64,000 nt of DNA, taken from DATKNA01 sp963786765 (GTDB lineage Bacteria > Actinomycetota > Actinomycetes > Actinomycetales > Kineosporiaceae). Positions 28,090 through 37,531 of this stretch are shown here, in pieces. The stretch covers positions 124,001 to 188,000 of the forward strand of contig CAWBAJ010000012.1 of NCBI GenBank assembly GCA_963786765.1, read 5' to 3'. The notes beneath the pieces were generated by a model that was not told where the DNA came from, searched no databases, and was given only the letters and a program-made list of their open reading frames with translations. The first letter of the stretch is position 1, and each line of letters starts with the position of its first letter. A program made the position numbers and the translations under genes.

Positions 28090-29132
28090 GGGACGGCCAC
28101 CGTGATGCCGGTCGGTGGGAACTCGCCCATGGCGGCGAGCGCCGGCCCTGCCGCGGGCAGGCCGATCCGGCTCGTCACGAGGTCCCCCGGACGCAGCCGG
28201 CCGGCGGCGACGAGTCCGAGCAGCTCCGGGTACCGCCAGGCCGCCATGCCGTGGCTGCCCAGCACCTCGAGCTCGCCGGAGATGACCAGGTGCATGGGCA
28301 CCTCGGGCCAGCCGAGCGTGTCGGGCAGCAGGCCGACCTGGACGTGCCGCCCGCGGGGCGCGAGGCACGCCACGGACGCCGCGCAGGTCGCCGGGCTGCC
28401 GAGCGCGTCGAGGGACAGGGCGACCCCGACGCCCGCGGCGTCCCGGACCCGTGCCGCGACCTGCAGGGGGTCCTCCCCCGGCTCGGTCAGGACAGTGGCC
28501 TCCGCGCCCCCCGAGGTCGCCAGGTCCAGAGCGGGGCCGCGGACGTCGACGGCGACGACCCGCGCGCCCGCCGCGACGGCCACCGCGACCGCGGACAGCC
28601 CCACGCCGCCGCAGCCGTGCACGGCCACCCACTCCCCCGCCGCGACGCGGCCGACGTGGGCGACGGCTCGGAAGGCCGTCGCGAACCGGCAGCCCAGCGC
28701 TGCGGCGGCGACCGCGTCGACCTCCGGCGGCAGCCGCACGAGGTTGACCTCGGCGCGCTCCACGACGACGAGCTCGGCGAAGGACCCCCAGTGGCTGAAG
28801 CCCGGCTGGCGCTGGTCCGCGCACACCTGGTGGTCGCCCGCGCGGCAGGGGCGGCAGCGGCCGCAGGCGTTGACGAACGGCGCCGTCACGCGCTCGCCCG
28901 GCCGCCACCCCCGCACGGCCGCGCCGACCTCGGCGACCACCCCGGCGAACTCGTGCCCCGGCACGTGCGGCAGGGCGACGTCCGGGTCGTGGCCGGCGAG
29001 GACGTGCCAGTCGCTGCGGCACAGCCCGGTCGCCTCGACCCGCACCAGCGCGCCGTCCGGTGGGCACGTCGGATCGGGCACGTCCCGCAGCTGCGGGACG
29101 TGCCCGAAGGCCTCCACCACGACGGCCCGCAC
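28086..29132 (-). CDS. Zinc-dependent alcohol dehydrogenase (MDR family)
   Basis: 348 residues, normal size. Catalytic zinc ligands are Cys38 in GLCRSDWH, the GHE motif in PHVPGHEFAG and Cys in LGCRFATAF. The structural zinc lobe is CGRCRPCRAGDHQVC, and the NAD(P) site is GCGGVGLSAVAVAVAAGARVVAVD. It oxidises an alcohol or reduces an aldehyde in the cytoplasm; substrate not inferable. Its 3' end overlaps the kinase gene start, and it starts 9 bases before the DUF885 gene stop, so three genes are probably cotranscribed. Confidence 0.92.
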   Translation of the reverse strand: MRAVVVEAFGHVPQLRDVPDPTCPPDGALVRVEATGLCRSDWHVLAGHDPDVALPHVPGHEFAGVVAEVGAAVRGWRPGERVTAPFVNACGRCRPCRAGDHQVCADQRQPGFSHWGSFAELVVVERAEVNLVRLPPEVDAVAAAALGCRFATAFRAVAHVGRVAAGEWVAVHGCGGVGLSAVAVAVAAGARVVAVDVRGPALDLATSGGAEATVLTEPGEDPLQVAARVRDAAGVGVALSLDALGSPATCAASVACLAPRGRHVQVGLLPDTLGWPEVPMHLVISGELEVLGSHGMAAWRYPELLGLVAAGRLRPGDLVTSRIGLPAAGPALAAMGEFPPTGITVAVP

Positions 29133-29141
29133 GGCAGGTCG

Positions 29142-30862
29142 CTAGAGGGCGGCCAGCTCGGCGACCAGGTCGTCGAGCCCGAGGGATCCCTGGGACAGGG
29201 CGGCCATGTGCCACGCCTTGGCGTCGAAGGACGATCCGCGAGCCTGTCGTGCGGCCTCCCGCCCCGCGAGCCAGGCGCGCTCGCCGAGCTTGTAGCCGAT
29301 GGCCTGACCCGGCCAGCCCAGGTAGCGGATGATCTCGCTGTCCAGGAACGCGGAGGGTCGGCCGCTGTTCCGGCCGAAGAACTCCCTGGCCAGCTCCGGA
29401 GTCCACCGCTCACCGGGCCGGAACGGCTCCGCAACCCCCTGGTCCGCCGGGGTCGGCAGCTCGAGGTGCATCCCGATGTCGATGATCACCCGGACTGCCC
29501 GCATCTGCTGGGCGTCCAGGTAGCCGAGCCGCGCGGCCGGGTCCTGCAGGAAGCCCAGCTCGTCCATCAGGCGCTCCGCGTAGAGGGCCCAGCCTTCGGC
29601 GTTGGCGCTGACCGACCCCACCCCCGACTGGTAGCGGGACAGCTGCGGCGCGACGTACACCCACTGGGCCAGCTGCAGGTGGTGGCCCGGTACGCCCTCG
29701 TGGTACCACGTGCTGACGAGGTCCCAGAGCGGGAACCGGGTGCGGCCCATGGTCGGCAGCCAGGTGCGGCCGGGACGGGAGAAGTCCAGCGCGGGGCGGG
29801 TGTAGTAGGGGGCCGCGGCGGCACCCTCCGGGGCGATCATCGACTCGACCCGGCGGACCGGTTCCGCGAGGTCGAAGTGCACCCCGTCGAGCGCCTCGAT
29901 GGCCTCGTCCATGAGCCCCTGCAGGTGCGCTTGGACGGGCTCCACGCCCTCGATCGCGGGCCCGTGCTCGTTGAGGTGGTCCATGGCCTCGCGCGGGGTC
30001 GCGCCCGGCAGCACCTTCTGCGGCCTCGGCCCGCAGCGCCGCGTCGAGGCGGGCGAACTCCGACCAGGCCCAGGTGTACGCCTCGTCGACGTCCAGGTCC
30101 GCGCCGGACCAATACCGCACCCAGCGCGTGTAGGCCTCCCGGCCGACGGGGTCGCGGCGGCGCGAGGCGGCGGGCGCGTACTCGGCGGCCAGCCAGTCGC
30201 GCAGCTCGGCGATCGCGGCGTCGGCGCCAGCGCCCGCGGGCCGGAGCCGGGCCGAAAGCCCGTCCGGGCCGCCGGCCGCGAAGCCGGAGAACCAGCCGCC
30301 GCCCTCCACCCAGCCGCCGAGCTGGGCGAGGAGTGCCTCCACCTGCCGCGGCCCGGCGACGATCCCGCGGTCGCGGCCCTCCGCCAGGCTGCGGCGGTAG
30401 CTCGTCAGTGCCTCCGGGACGCGCTCCAGCCGGGCGGCGACGGTCTCCCAGTCCTCGTCCGTGGCCTTCGGCATGAGCGTGAAGGCCTGCCGCACCTCCT
30501 GCGGCGGCGAGAACATCGTGGTGAGGTCACGCAGGTCCTCGCCGGCGTCCGAGGTCGCGAGCTGTGCCTCGAGCCGCTCGCGGAGCAGCCGCGCGCACTG
30601 CCGCTCCGCGGGCGTCGAGCCGGTCCCGCCCGCCGGCGGACGCCTCGGCCGCGTCCAGCTCGGCGAGGGTGTGGCGGCGCAGGTCCGCCCCGGCGGCTGC
30701 GCCGTCCGGGGACCAGTCCGGCCAGCGGTCCTGCCCCTCGGGGGCGCCCAGGGACGTCGCCAGCACGGGGTCCAACGCGACCAGCGCGTCCACGTAGGCG
30801 TCCGCGATGGCGCGGGGGGTCCGGGTGCTTGCGTTCGTCCTGTCGTCGGTCACGGCCGTCAT
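29142..30862 (-). CDS. DUF885 family protein, metallopeptidase-like (two frame breaks)
   Basis: 572 residues after repairing extra bases at about 30020 and 30628. The HEGVPGHH motif in WYHEGVPGHHLQLAQW is the HExxH-type zinc site of this family, and DFSRPGRTWLPTMGRTRFPLWDLVSTWYHEG and PGQAIGYKLGERAWLAGREAA are family-typical. Members are presumed cytoplasmic peptidases. ATG 30862 (MTAVTDDRTN) is followed by the usual ADAYVDALVALDPVLATSLG. Repaired junctions read LRAEAEKVLPGATPREAMDHL and GGTGSTPAERQCARLL. The breaks are probably sequence errors. Confidence 0.85.
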
Positions 30863-30952
30863 CCTGCCGCAACCGGGCGAACCGGACGACGGCCAGGGCG
30901 GCGTTCCCGCCGGCACGACGCCGTCCCGCGACACGCATGCCGGCGATCGCGA

Positions 30953-32001
30953 TCAGGACGAGCTGGACCGCTCCCACAGGTTGATCCCGGAGTCGACGGC
31001 GTCCGCGTCGATCGCGGCGAGCTCCTCGTCGGTGAGCGGTGCCGACTCCAGCGCGGCGACGTTCGCCTCGAGCTGTTCCACGCTGCTCGCGCCGATCAGC
31101 ACGGACGTGACGCGGTCGTCGCGGAGCACCCACGACAGGGCCAGCTGGGCCAGCGACTGTCCCCGCTGGCGGGCGATGTCGTTCAGCCGGCGGACGTGGG
31201 CGAGCGCCTCTTCGGTGAGCAGGGCCGGGTCCAGCGACTTGCCCTGTGCCGCCCGCGAGTCCTGCGGGATCCCGTTCAGGTACCGGTCCGTGAGCATGCC
31301 CTGCGCGAGCGGGCTGAAGGCGATGCACCCGACGCCCTCCTCGCCCAGCACGTCGAGGAGGCTCGGCGAACCCTGCTCCACCCACCGGTTCAGCATCGAG
31401 TAGCTCGGCTGGTGGATGAGCAGCGGCGTCCCCATCGACCGCAGGATCCCGATCGCCTCCCGGGTGCGCTCCGGGGAGTAGGAGGAGATGCCCGCGTACA
31501 GGGCGCGGCCCGAGCGGACCGCGGTGTCCAGCGCCCCCATCGTCTCCTCGAGCGGCGTCTCGGGGTCGAAGCGGTGGCTGTAGAAGATGTCGACGTAGTC
31601 GACGCCCATCCGCTTCAGGCTCTGGTCGAGGCTGGCCAGCAGGTACTTGCGCGAGCCCCATTCGCCGTAAGGGCCGGGCCACATGTCGTAGCCGGCCTTC
31701 GTCGAGAGCACGAGCTCGTCCCGGTAGGGGCGGAAGTCCTGGGCGAAGAGGCGGCCGAAGTTCGCCTCCGCGCTGCCGTACGGCGGCCCGTAGTTGTTGG
31801 CCAGGTCGAAGTGCGTGACGCCGAGGTCGAACGCCCGCCGCAGCACCGCCCGCTGGCGCTCCAGCGGCACGTCGTCGCCGAAGTTGTGCCACAGGCCGAG
31901 CGAGACGGCCGGCAGCTTCAGGCCGCTGCGGCCGCACCGGCGGAACTGCATGGCGTCGTAGCGGCCCGGTCGGCCGCCTCGTACCGGTCGAGGACGTTCA
32001 T
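30953..32001 (-). CDS. Aldo/keto reductase, YghZ/glyceraldehyde-3-phosphate reductase-like (one frame break)
   Basis: 349 residues after repair. The AKR fold shows GVTHFDLANNYGPPYGSAE, with catalytic Asp/Tyr, VLSTKAGYDMWPGPYGEWGSRKYL with the Lys, and IFYSHRFDPETPLEETMGAL. FRRCGRSGLKLPAVSLGLWHNFGDD is typical of the YghZ group, which reduces L-glyceraldehyde 3-phosphate and methylglyoxal. ATG 32001 starts MNVLDRYEAAD, but a missing base near 31975 is needed to join it to GRYDAMQFRR. Without that repair, translation would start at ATG 31951. CAGGAT lies 6 bases before ATG 32001. Confidence 0.85.
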
Positions 32002-32073
32002 GCGGCCATCCTGTCGCAGCTCGGCGACCGGGCTCCCTCAGCCGGTCCCCGCACGCCGCGGAGGGATGGATAT

Positions 32074-32128
32074 GGCCGAGCGTGTGATCACTCACGTCGA
32101 TTCGGCGTGAGTGAGCACACGCTCGGCC
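32074..32128 (-). terminator. Long stem-loop after the APC permease gene
   Basis: Arms of 23 bases (32074-32096 and 32106-32128) pair with a single mismatch around a 9-base loop; each carries the core GGCCGAGCGTGTG or its complement. The element lies 13 bases past the permease stop and 72 bases before the next gene start on the same strand. A transcription terminator is the simplest reading. Confidence 0.7.
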
Positions 32129-32141
32129 GCACGCATGGGCG

Positions 32142-33803
32142 CTAGGGACGGTCGTGCTCGCCGCTGAGGTAGCCCTCGTGCCGGTGCTCGAGGCGCGATC
32201 TCCTCCGCGCCGAGACGCCGGCAGGCAGGTCCACGGTCCGGCGCGGCCCGGTGAACCAGTGCTTCGCGGAGGTGTGCCAGCCGATCCACAACGCGAGCAG
32301 GGCGCCCAGGACGACGATCGGCGTGTAGTTGACCGCCGTCCAGGTGAAGCCGGAGTTCCCCGGCCAGCCGGTCGGGGTGAACGGCAGCAGGAAGTAGACG
32401 GAGGTGACGACGATCTCGGCGACCGCGACGATGTTCATCCACTTGTAGCGGTTGCCGAGCGTCCATGGACCCGGGGTGAAGGAGTCGCCCGCGCGCCACC
32501 GGAACCAGATCGGGATCGCGAATGCGCCGTACAGGCCGATGACGCCGATGGAGACGACGGCGTAGAAGGCCACCGGCGCTCCGTTCGGCGCGCGGTACAG
32601 CGCGGGCAGGGTCAGGACGACGCCGGCCAGCGCGCCGATCAGAACCGCGTTGCGCGGCGTTCCGTTCGCGTTCACCCGGGCCCACAGCCGAGCCCCCGGC
32701 ACGGCGCCGTCCCGGCTGAAGGCGAACAGCATCCGGGACGTCGAGGTCATGCAGGCCGTCGTGCAGAAGATCTGCCCCGCCATGCTGATGAAGACGACGG
32801 CTTTGAACAATCCCGATCCGAGGGCGCTGTAGAGCACCGCGAGTGCGGTGCCGGCCCCGTACGGGTTGACCGAGGGATCGGTCGAGTTGATGACGTCGAG
32901 GTTCGTCGCGGCGAACACGAACGACAGCAGCAGGATCCAGCCCCCGATGGCCGAGTAGAAGATCGACTGCCAGATGCCCTTGGCGGCGCCGTTGGCCGCG
33001 CTCTGGGTCTCCTCCGACAGGTGCGCGGAGGCGTCGTAGCCGGTGATCGTGTACTGGGTGAGCAGGAAGCCGAGCGGGAGGACGTAGAGCCAGAAGGTCA
33101 GGCCCTTGGTGGTCCCGTCGCCGAAGCCGGAGTTGTTGAGCCGCTCGGTGAAGACGAACGAGAACGACTGGTGGCTCTTCGGCCCGAAGACGCAGATGAG
33201 GATGACGATCGCCGCGCCGGCGACGTGCCACCAGACGGACACGTTGTTGATGAGGGCCAGCAGGTGCGAGCTGAAGATGTTCACCAGGGTCACGACGACC
33301 ATGACCGCGATGAACCAGAAGAACTGCTGGTAGAGGAAGTCACCGCCGAGGAAACCTGTGGTGTAGCTGTCGGAGAACAGCGAGATGAGCGTGTTGATGA
33401 AGATCGCCGCACCGTAGGCGACCGAGGCCAGGATGGCGACCAGCCCGATCAGGTTGAGCCACCCCGTGTAATAGCCGGCCCGAACACCGCCCAGCCGGCT
33501 CGCCCACCAGTAGATGCCGCCGGAGGTCGGGAACGCAGAAACCAGCTCGGACATGCACAGGCCGATGACGAGGATGAACGCCGAGATGATCGGCCAGCCC
33601 AGCGAGATGGCGATCGGCCCGCCGTTGTTCCAGGCCTGCCCGAAGGTGGTGAAGCACCCGGCCAGGATCGAGATGATGGAGAAGGAGATGGCGAAGTTGG
33701 AGAAGCCGGACCACGAGCGGTGCAGCTCCTGCTTGTAGCCGAGCTCGGCGAGCCGCTGCTCGTCCGCGGTCAGCTCCGAACGCGGTGCGGGGATGTCGGT
33801 CAT
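32142..33803 (-). CDS. APC superfamily amino acid/amine permease
   Basis: 553 residues with about 12 membrane segments. FSNFAISFSIISILAGCFTTFGQAWNNGG, PTSGGIYWWASRLGG and GYDASAHLSEETQSAANGAAKGI are hallmarks of the GABA/choline-type amino acid transporter group. It should import a small amine or amino acid by proton symport. ATG 33803 has GAAGGA upstream. It lies 57 bases downstream of a small-molecule kinase gene on the same strand, and a FAD/GcvT dehydrogenase is divergent from both. The three look like one catabolic unit; a quaternary or N-methylated amine is the likely substrate (inference). Confidence 0.9.
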   Translation of the reverse strand: MTDIPAPRSELTADEQRLAELGYKQELHRSWSGFSNFAISFSIISILAGCFTTFGQAWNNGGPIAISLGWPIISAFILVIGLCMSELVSAFPTSGGIYWWASRLGGVRAGYYTGWLNLIGLVAILASVAYGAAIFINTLISLFSDSYTTGFLGGDFLYQQFFWFIAVMVVVTLVNIFSSHLLALINNVSVWWHVAGAAIVILICVFGPKSHQSFSFVFTERLNNSGFGDGTTKGLTFWLYVLPLGFLLTQYTITGYDASAHLSEETQSAANGAAKGIWQSIFYSAIGGWILLLSFVFAATNLDVINSTDPSVNPYGAGTALAVLYSALGSGLFKAVVFISMAGQIFCTTACMTSTSRMLFAFSRDGAVPGARLWARVNANGTPRNAVLIGALAGVVLTLPALYRAPNGAPVAFYAVVSIGVIGLYGAFAIPIWFRWRAGDSFTPGPWTLGNRYKWMNIVAVAEIVVTSVYFLLPFTPTGWPGNSGFTWTAVNYTPIVVLGALLALWIGWHTSAKHWFTGPRRTVDLPAGVSARRRSRLEHRHEGYLSGEHDRP

Positions 33804-33860
33804 GGGAGTCGTCCTTCCCGGGCGTGGGGCCGGATGCGCAGGGGTGGTGGAAGGCAGGGC

Positions 33861-34832
33861 TCAGTCGTCGCGTATCACCTCGTCCAGCAGCCGGGGCAGG
33901 TCGGCGCCGCGGAACTCGGCCACCGCTCGGTCGTACTTCTCCATCCCCCAGGACCAGAAGTCGAAGTCGACGTCCGCTATCGCCGCGGAGATCGACGCCC
34001 ACAACGTCCAGCCGTACTTCGACATCAGCCCGAGCAGTCGGGCCCGCGCCACCAGCGCCGGGGAGGGCCGGCCCAGGTAGGCGGTGACCAGCGGTTCGAG
34101 CAGCCCCGCCGGCAGGGAGGCCTCGCTCCACGCGTTCCCGAGCTCGAAGAAGGGGTCCCCGTTGCCGGCGTACTCGTAGTCGACGATCCAGAGCCGGTCG
34201 CCGTCGTCCAGCACGTTGGCGGGCAGCAGGTCGTTGTGGCAGGGAACCGTCGGCACCGGCCGAGCCGCGAGCGCTCGCCGGATCGTCTCGGCGGCCGGCA
34301 GGTGTTCCTCGTACCCCTCGGGTAAGCGGAGGCCCCGTTCCCGCACGATCGCCAGGTAGCGCCGCTGCACCGCGAACATGTCGAAGTCCCGGGCGAATCG
34401 CGGCCCGGCGTGCAGGCGCCGGCAGGTGGCGGCGAGCCGGGCCAGGTTGCCCTCGTCCGCCAGGTCGCGCGCCGTCCAGGTCCGGCCGGGCAGCCAGCGG
34501 ACGACGAGGACACCGGTGCCGGCGGGCCCGTCCACGACCCGGTCGACGACGTCGGGCCCGACGCCGGCGAGGGCGGCCGCACGGCTGTCGTGCTCCTCGG
34601 CATCGCGGTCGACGGAGAGCAGGGACGCGCCGGGCTTCGACAGCCGGGCGACGTATCGTCCCCCGTCGCCGGGAGTGACTCGCAGGATGCGGTTGGTGAG
34701 GCCGCCCGGCAGGTCCTGCACCTGCAGAACTCCGGAGGCGAACAGAGGGACGGCTCGGAGGCGGGCGAGGTCCTGCGGCGTTCCCCCGCCCGGGAATGCG
34801 TCCGCTGCGGCGGCGGCCGGCAGTTTCGTCAC
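33861..34832 (-). CDS. Choline/aminoglycoside-kinase-like phosphotransferase
   Basis: 323 residues from GTG 34832, which has GGGAGGG close upstream; longer in-frame starts are less likely. The fold is protein-kinase-like: LPGGLTNRILRVT (nucleotide loop), YVARLSKPG (Lys) and CHNDLLPANVL (the HxDxxxxN catalytic loop). WIVDYEYAGNGDPFFELGNAW is the metal-binding DYEYA segment typical of choline/ethanolamine kinases. It phosphorylates a small hydroxylated metabolite. It is cotranscribed with the permease and divergent from the dehydrogenase at 34958. Confidence 0.88.
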   Translation of the reverse strand: MTKLPAAAAADAFPGGGTPQDLARLRAVPLFASGVLQVQDLPGGLTNRILRVTPGDGGRYVARLSKPGASLLSVDRDAEEHDSRAAALAGVGPDVVDRVVDGPAGTGVLVVRWLPGRTWTARDLADEGNLARLAATCRRLHAGPRFARDFDMFAVQRRYLAIVRERGLRLPEGYEEHLPAAETIRRALAARPVPTVPCHNDLLPANVLDDGDRLWIVDYEYAGNGDPFFELGNAWSEASLPAGLLEPLVTAYLGRPSPALVARARLLGLMSKYGWTLWASISAAIADVDFDFWSWGMEKYDRAVAEFRGADLPRLLDEVIRDD

Positions 34833-34945
34833 GCACCCTCCCGAGGCCGCGCGCCGGGCGCGGAGATCATCGATCTCCTGGAGCCGGATGCTAGGCCCGC
34901 CCACGACCCTCGTCCAGACCCTGTCGCCGGTGTCACCCGGGCTTC

Positions 34946-34951
34946 TACAGT
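34946..34951 (+). promoter_or_regulatory. -10 element TACAGT (leaderless-type)
   Basis: TACAGT ends 6 bases before GTG 34958. The divergent kinase start is 125 bases away, so a shared control region is likely. Confidence 0.6.
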
Positions 34952-34957
34952 CCGGGC

Positions 34958-37489
34958 GTGACCGAGCTGCCGTCCCGCGCGCGCGTCGTCGTCGTGGGCG
35001 GCGGCGTGGGCGGCACGAGCGTCGCCTACCACCTCGCGGCCCTCGGGGAGCGGGACGTCCTGCTCGTCGAGCGCGCCGAGCTCACGGCCGGCTCCACGTT
35101 CCACTCCGCCGGGCTCGTGGGTCAGCTGCGCGCGGACCCCACCCTGACCCGGATGAACAGATACAGCGTCGAGCTGTACCGGCGTCTGCAGACCGGTGAA
35201 CGCCCCCCGGGGTGGGTCGAGAGCGGCAGCCTGAAGATCGCGTCCACCCGCGAGCGGCTCGAGGAGATCCGGCGGCAGGTGAGCTGGGCGCGCGCGGCCG
35301 GGCTGCCGCTGGAGGAGGTCGGGCCGGACGACGTCGCCCGGCTGTTCCCGCTCGCCGACCTCGACGGCGTGCACGGCGGCTGCTTCCTGCCGTCGGACGG
35401 CCAGGTCGACCCGTCGCAGCTCACCCACGCGCTGGCGGCCGGCGCACGCGCGGGCGGCGTCCGGATCGCCACTCGGACCCGCGTGCTGGCCATCGACACG
35501 GGGCCCGCGGGCAGGCACGGCGAGGAGCGCCGGGTCACGGGGGTGCGCACGGACCGGGGCGACGTCGAGTGCGAGGTCGTCGTGGACTGCGGGGGCATGT
35601 ACGCGGCCGAGGTGGCGCGCATGGTCGGCGTCCGGGTGCCGATCGTGCCGATGTCGCACCAGTACGTGGTGACCGAGCCGATGCCCGCGGTCGTCGCGGC
35701 CGCCCGGGAGCTGCCCTCCTCGGGATTGCCGAGCCTTCGGGACCCCGACCTGCTCGTGTACTACCGGCAGGAGGTGGACGGGCTCGTCCTGGGCGGGTAC
35801 GAGCGCGATCCCGCTCCCTTCACGGCCACCGCCACCCGGTACGACGCGATTCCCGCGGACTTCAACGGCCGCTTGCTCCCGGAGGACCTGGACCGGCTCG
35901 ACGAGGTCCTGGTCAACGCGCAGCGCCGCGTGCCGGACCTCGCCGTCACGGGCGTCCGGCGGGTGGTGAACGGCCCGGAGGGATTCACGCCCGACAACGA
36001 GTTCTGCCTCGGCGAGACCGCCGTCGCGGGCTTCTTCGTCGCGGCCGGCTTCTGCGCCCACGGGATCGCCGGAGCGGGCGGGATCGGCAAGGTGGTCGCG
36101 GAATGGGTGATCGCCGGCGAACCGGAGTTCGACGTGTGGCACATGGACATCCGCCGGTTCGGTCCCGCGTACGCGTCCCCGTCGTACACCCTCGCCCGCA
36201 CGGTCGAGACCTACGCGACCTACTACGACATCGCCTACCCGGGACGGCAGCGTGCCAGCGGGCGGCCGCTGCGCGTCTCGCCGGTGTACGCCTGGCACGC
36301 CGAGCACGGCGCGAGGTTCGCGGAGAAGGCGGGCTGGGAGCGCGTCGAGCACTACGCCCACGATCTGTCCGCCGACGTCCGGGGCACGCTCGGTGCGGAC
36401 GTTCTCGACGACCCCGAGCGGCTGCGGCCGCGGGGCTGGGCGGGCCGCGACTGGTCGCCGTCCCAGGTGGTGGAGCACCTCGCGACCCGGGCCGGGGCCG
36501 GCCTGTTCGACGAGACGTCCTTCGCCAAGATCGACGTCACGGGCCCGGACGCCGCCGCCTTCCTCGAGCGGGTCTGCGACAACCACGTCGCCCGCGGCGT
36601 CGGCGACGTGACCTACACGCAGTGCCTCAACGAACGCGGCGGCATCGAGATGGACGTCACCGTGACGCGGCTGGGCGCCGACCGCTTCCGCGTGGTCACC
36701 GGCACCGCGTACGGGACGCACGACCTCGGCCACCTCCGGCGGCGGGCCCGGCTGCTGGACGCCGACGTCGGGCTCGCCGACGTCAGCGGCTCGGAGGTGT
36801 GCTTCGCGCTGTGGGGGCCGGCGGCGCGGGACGTCCTGGCGGGCCTGACCCCCGCCGACCTCTCCGACCGCGCCTTCCCGTTCATGACCGCGCAGGACCT
36901 CCCCGTGAGCGACGTACCGGTCCGGGCGCTGCGGGTCACCTTCGTGGGCGAGCTCGGCTGGGAGCTGTACGCGCCGGCGGAGTACGGGCTGCGGCTGTGG
37001 ACGTGCCTGCTCGACGCCGGCCGCGACTGCGGTCTCGTCGCAGCGGGATACCGCGCGATCGAGAGCCTCCGGCTGGAGAAGGCCTACCGGGTCTGGAGCA
37101 CCGACGTCACCCCCGAGACGAACCCTTACGAGGCCGGCCTGGGCTTCTGCGTCAAGCTCGGCAAGCCGGGCGGCTTCGTCGGCGACCAGGCGCTGCGCCA
37201 GGTGAAGGCGGAGGGGATGCGCCGGCGCCTCGCCTGCCTGGTGCTCGACGATCCCCGGCAGGCGGTGCTCGGCGGTGAGCCCGTGCTCGCGGACGGCCAG
37301 GTGCTCGGGCGGGTCACGTCCGGAGGCGTCGGCTGGTCCCTGGGCGCCTCGATCGCGTACGCCTACCTACCCGTCGCCGCCGCGGGCGAGGGCAACCGGG
37401 TCGAGGTCGAGCTGTTCGGAGCCCGCGGCCCGGCCACGGTCACCGCGGCGCCGCTGTTCGACCCGCGCGGACTGCGGATACGGGGCTGA
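34958..37489 (+). CDS. FAD-dependent dehydrogenase with GcvT domains, dimethylglycine/sarcosine dehydrogenase-like
   Basis: 843 residues. The N-terminal DAO-type flavin domain (about 1-390) begins with VVVVGGGVGGTSVAYHLAALG and carries TAGSTFHSAGLVGQLR, the usual covalent-flavin region of this family. A linker follows, then the folate-binding GcvT (aminomethyltransferase) domain from about 490 (FDETSFAKIDVTGPDAAAFLERV) and its C-terminal barrel. It removes methyl groups from an N-methylated amine and passes formaldehyde to tetrahydrofolate. With a permease and a kinase next door it probably degrades a betaine- or choline-like compound; which one cannot be read from sequence. Confidence 0.9.
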   Translation: MTELPSRARVVVVGGGVGGTSVAYHLAALGERDVLLVERAELTAGSTFHSAGLVGQLRADPTLTRMNRYSVELYRRLQTGERPPGWVESGSLKIASTRERLEEIRRQVSWARAAGLPLEEVGPDDVARLFPLADLDGVHGGCFLPSDGQVDPSQLTHALAAGARAGGVRIATRTRVLAIDTGPAGRHGEERRVTGVRTDRGDVECEVVVDCGGMYAAEVARMVGVRVPIVPMSHQYVVTEPMPAVVAAARELPSSGLPSLRDPDLLVYYRQEVDGLVLGGYERDPAPFTATATRYDAIPADFNGRLLPEDLDRLDEVLVNAQRRVPDLAVTGVRRVVNGPEGFTPDNEFCLGETAVAGFFVAAGFCAHGIAGAGGIGKVVAEWVIAGEPEFDVWHMDIRRFGPAYASPSYTLARTVETYATYYDIAYPGRQRASGRPLRVSPVYAWHAEHGARFAEKAGWERVEHYAHDLSADVRGTLGADVLDDPERLRPRGWAGRDWSPSQVVEHLATRAGAGLFDETSFAKIDVTGPDAAAFLERVCDNHVARGVGDVTYTQCLNERGGIEMDVTVTRLGADRFRVVTGTAYGTHDLGHLRRRARLLDADVGLADVSGSEVCFALWGPAARDVLAGLTPADLSDRAFPFMTAQDLPVSDVPVRALRVTFVGELGWELYAPAEYGLRLWTCLLDAGRDCGLVAAGYRAIESLRLEKAYRVWSTDVTPETNPYEAGLGFCVKLGKPGGFVGDQALRQVKAEGMRRRLACLVLDDPRQAVLGGEPVLADGQVLGRVTSGGVGWSLGASIAYAYLPVAAAGEGNRVEVELFGARGPATVTAAPLFDPRGLRIRG

Positions 37490-37519
37490 GGCTCGGTGAG
37501 CCGACTTCCGGCCCGCCCC

Positions 37520-37525
37520 TAGGGT
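37520..37525 (+). promoter_or_regulatory. -10 element TAGGGT (leaderless-type)
   Basis: TAGGGT ends 6 bases before ATG 37532 of the phosphofructokinase gene. Confidence 0.6.
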
Positions 37526-37531
37526 TGGGGC

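Noticed and set aside
25690..29145. 1151-residue open frame on the plus strand
   Set aside because: It is antisense to sigK, rskA, the protein kinase and the alcohol dehydrogenase, and shows no recognisable domain.
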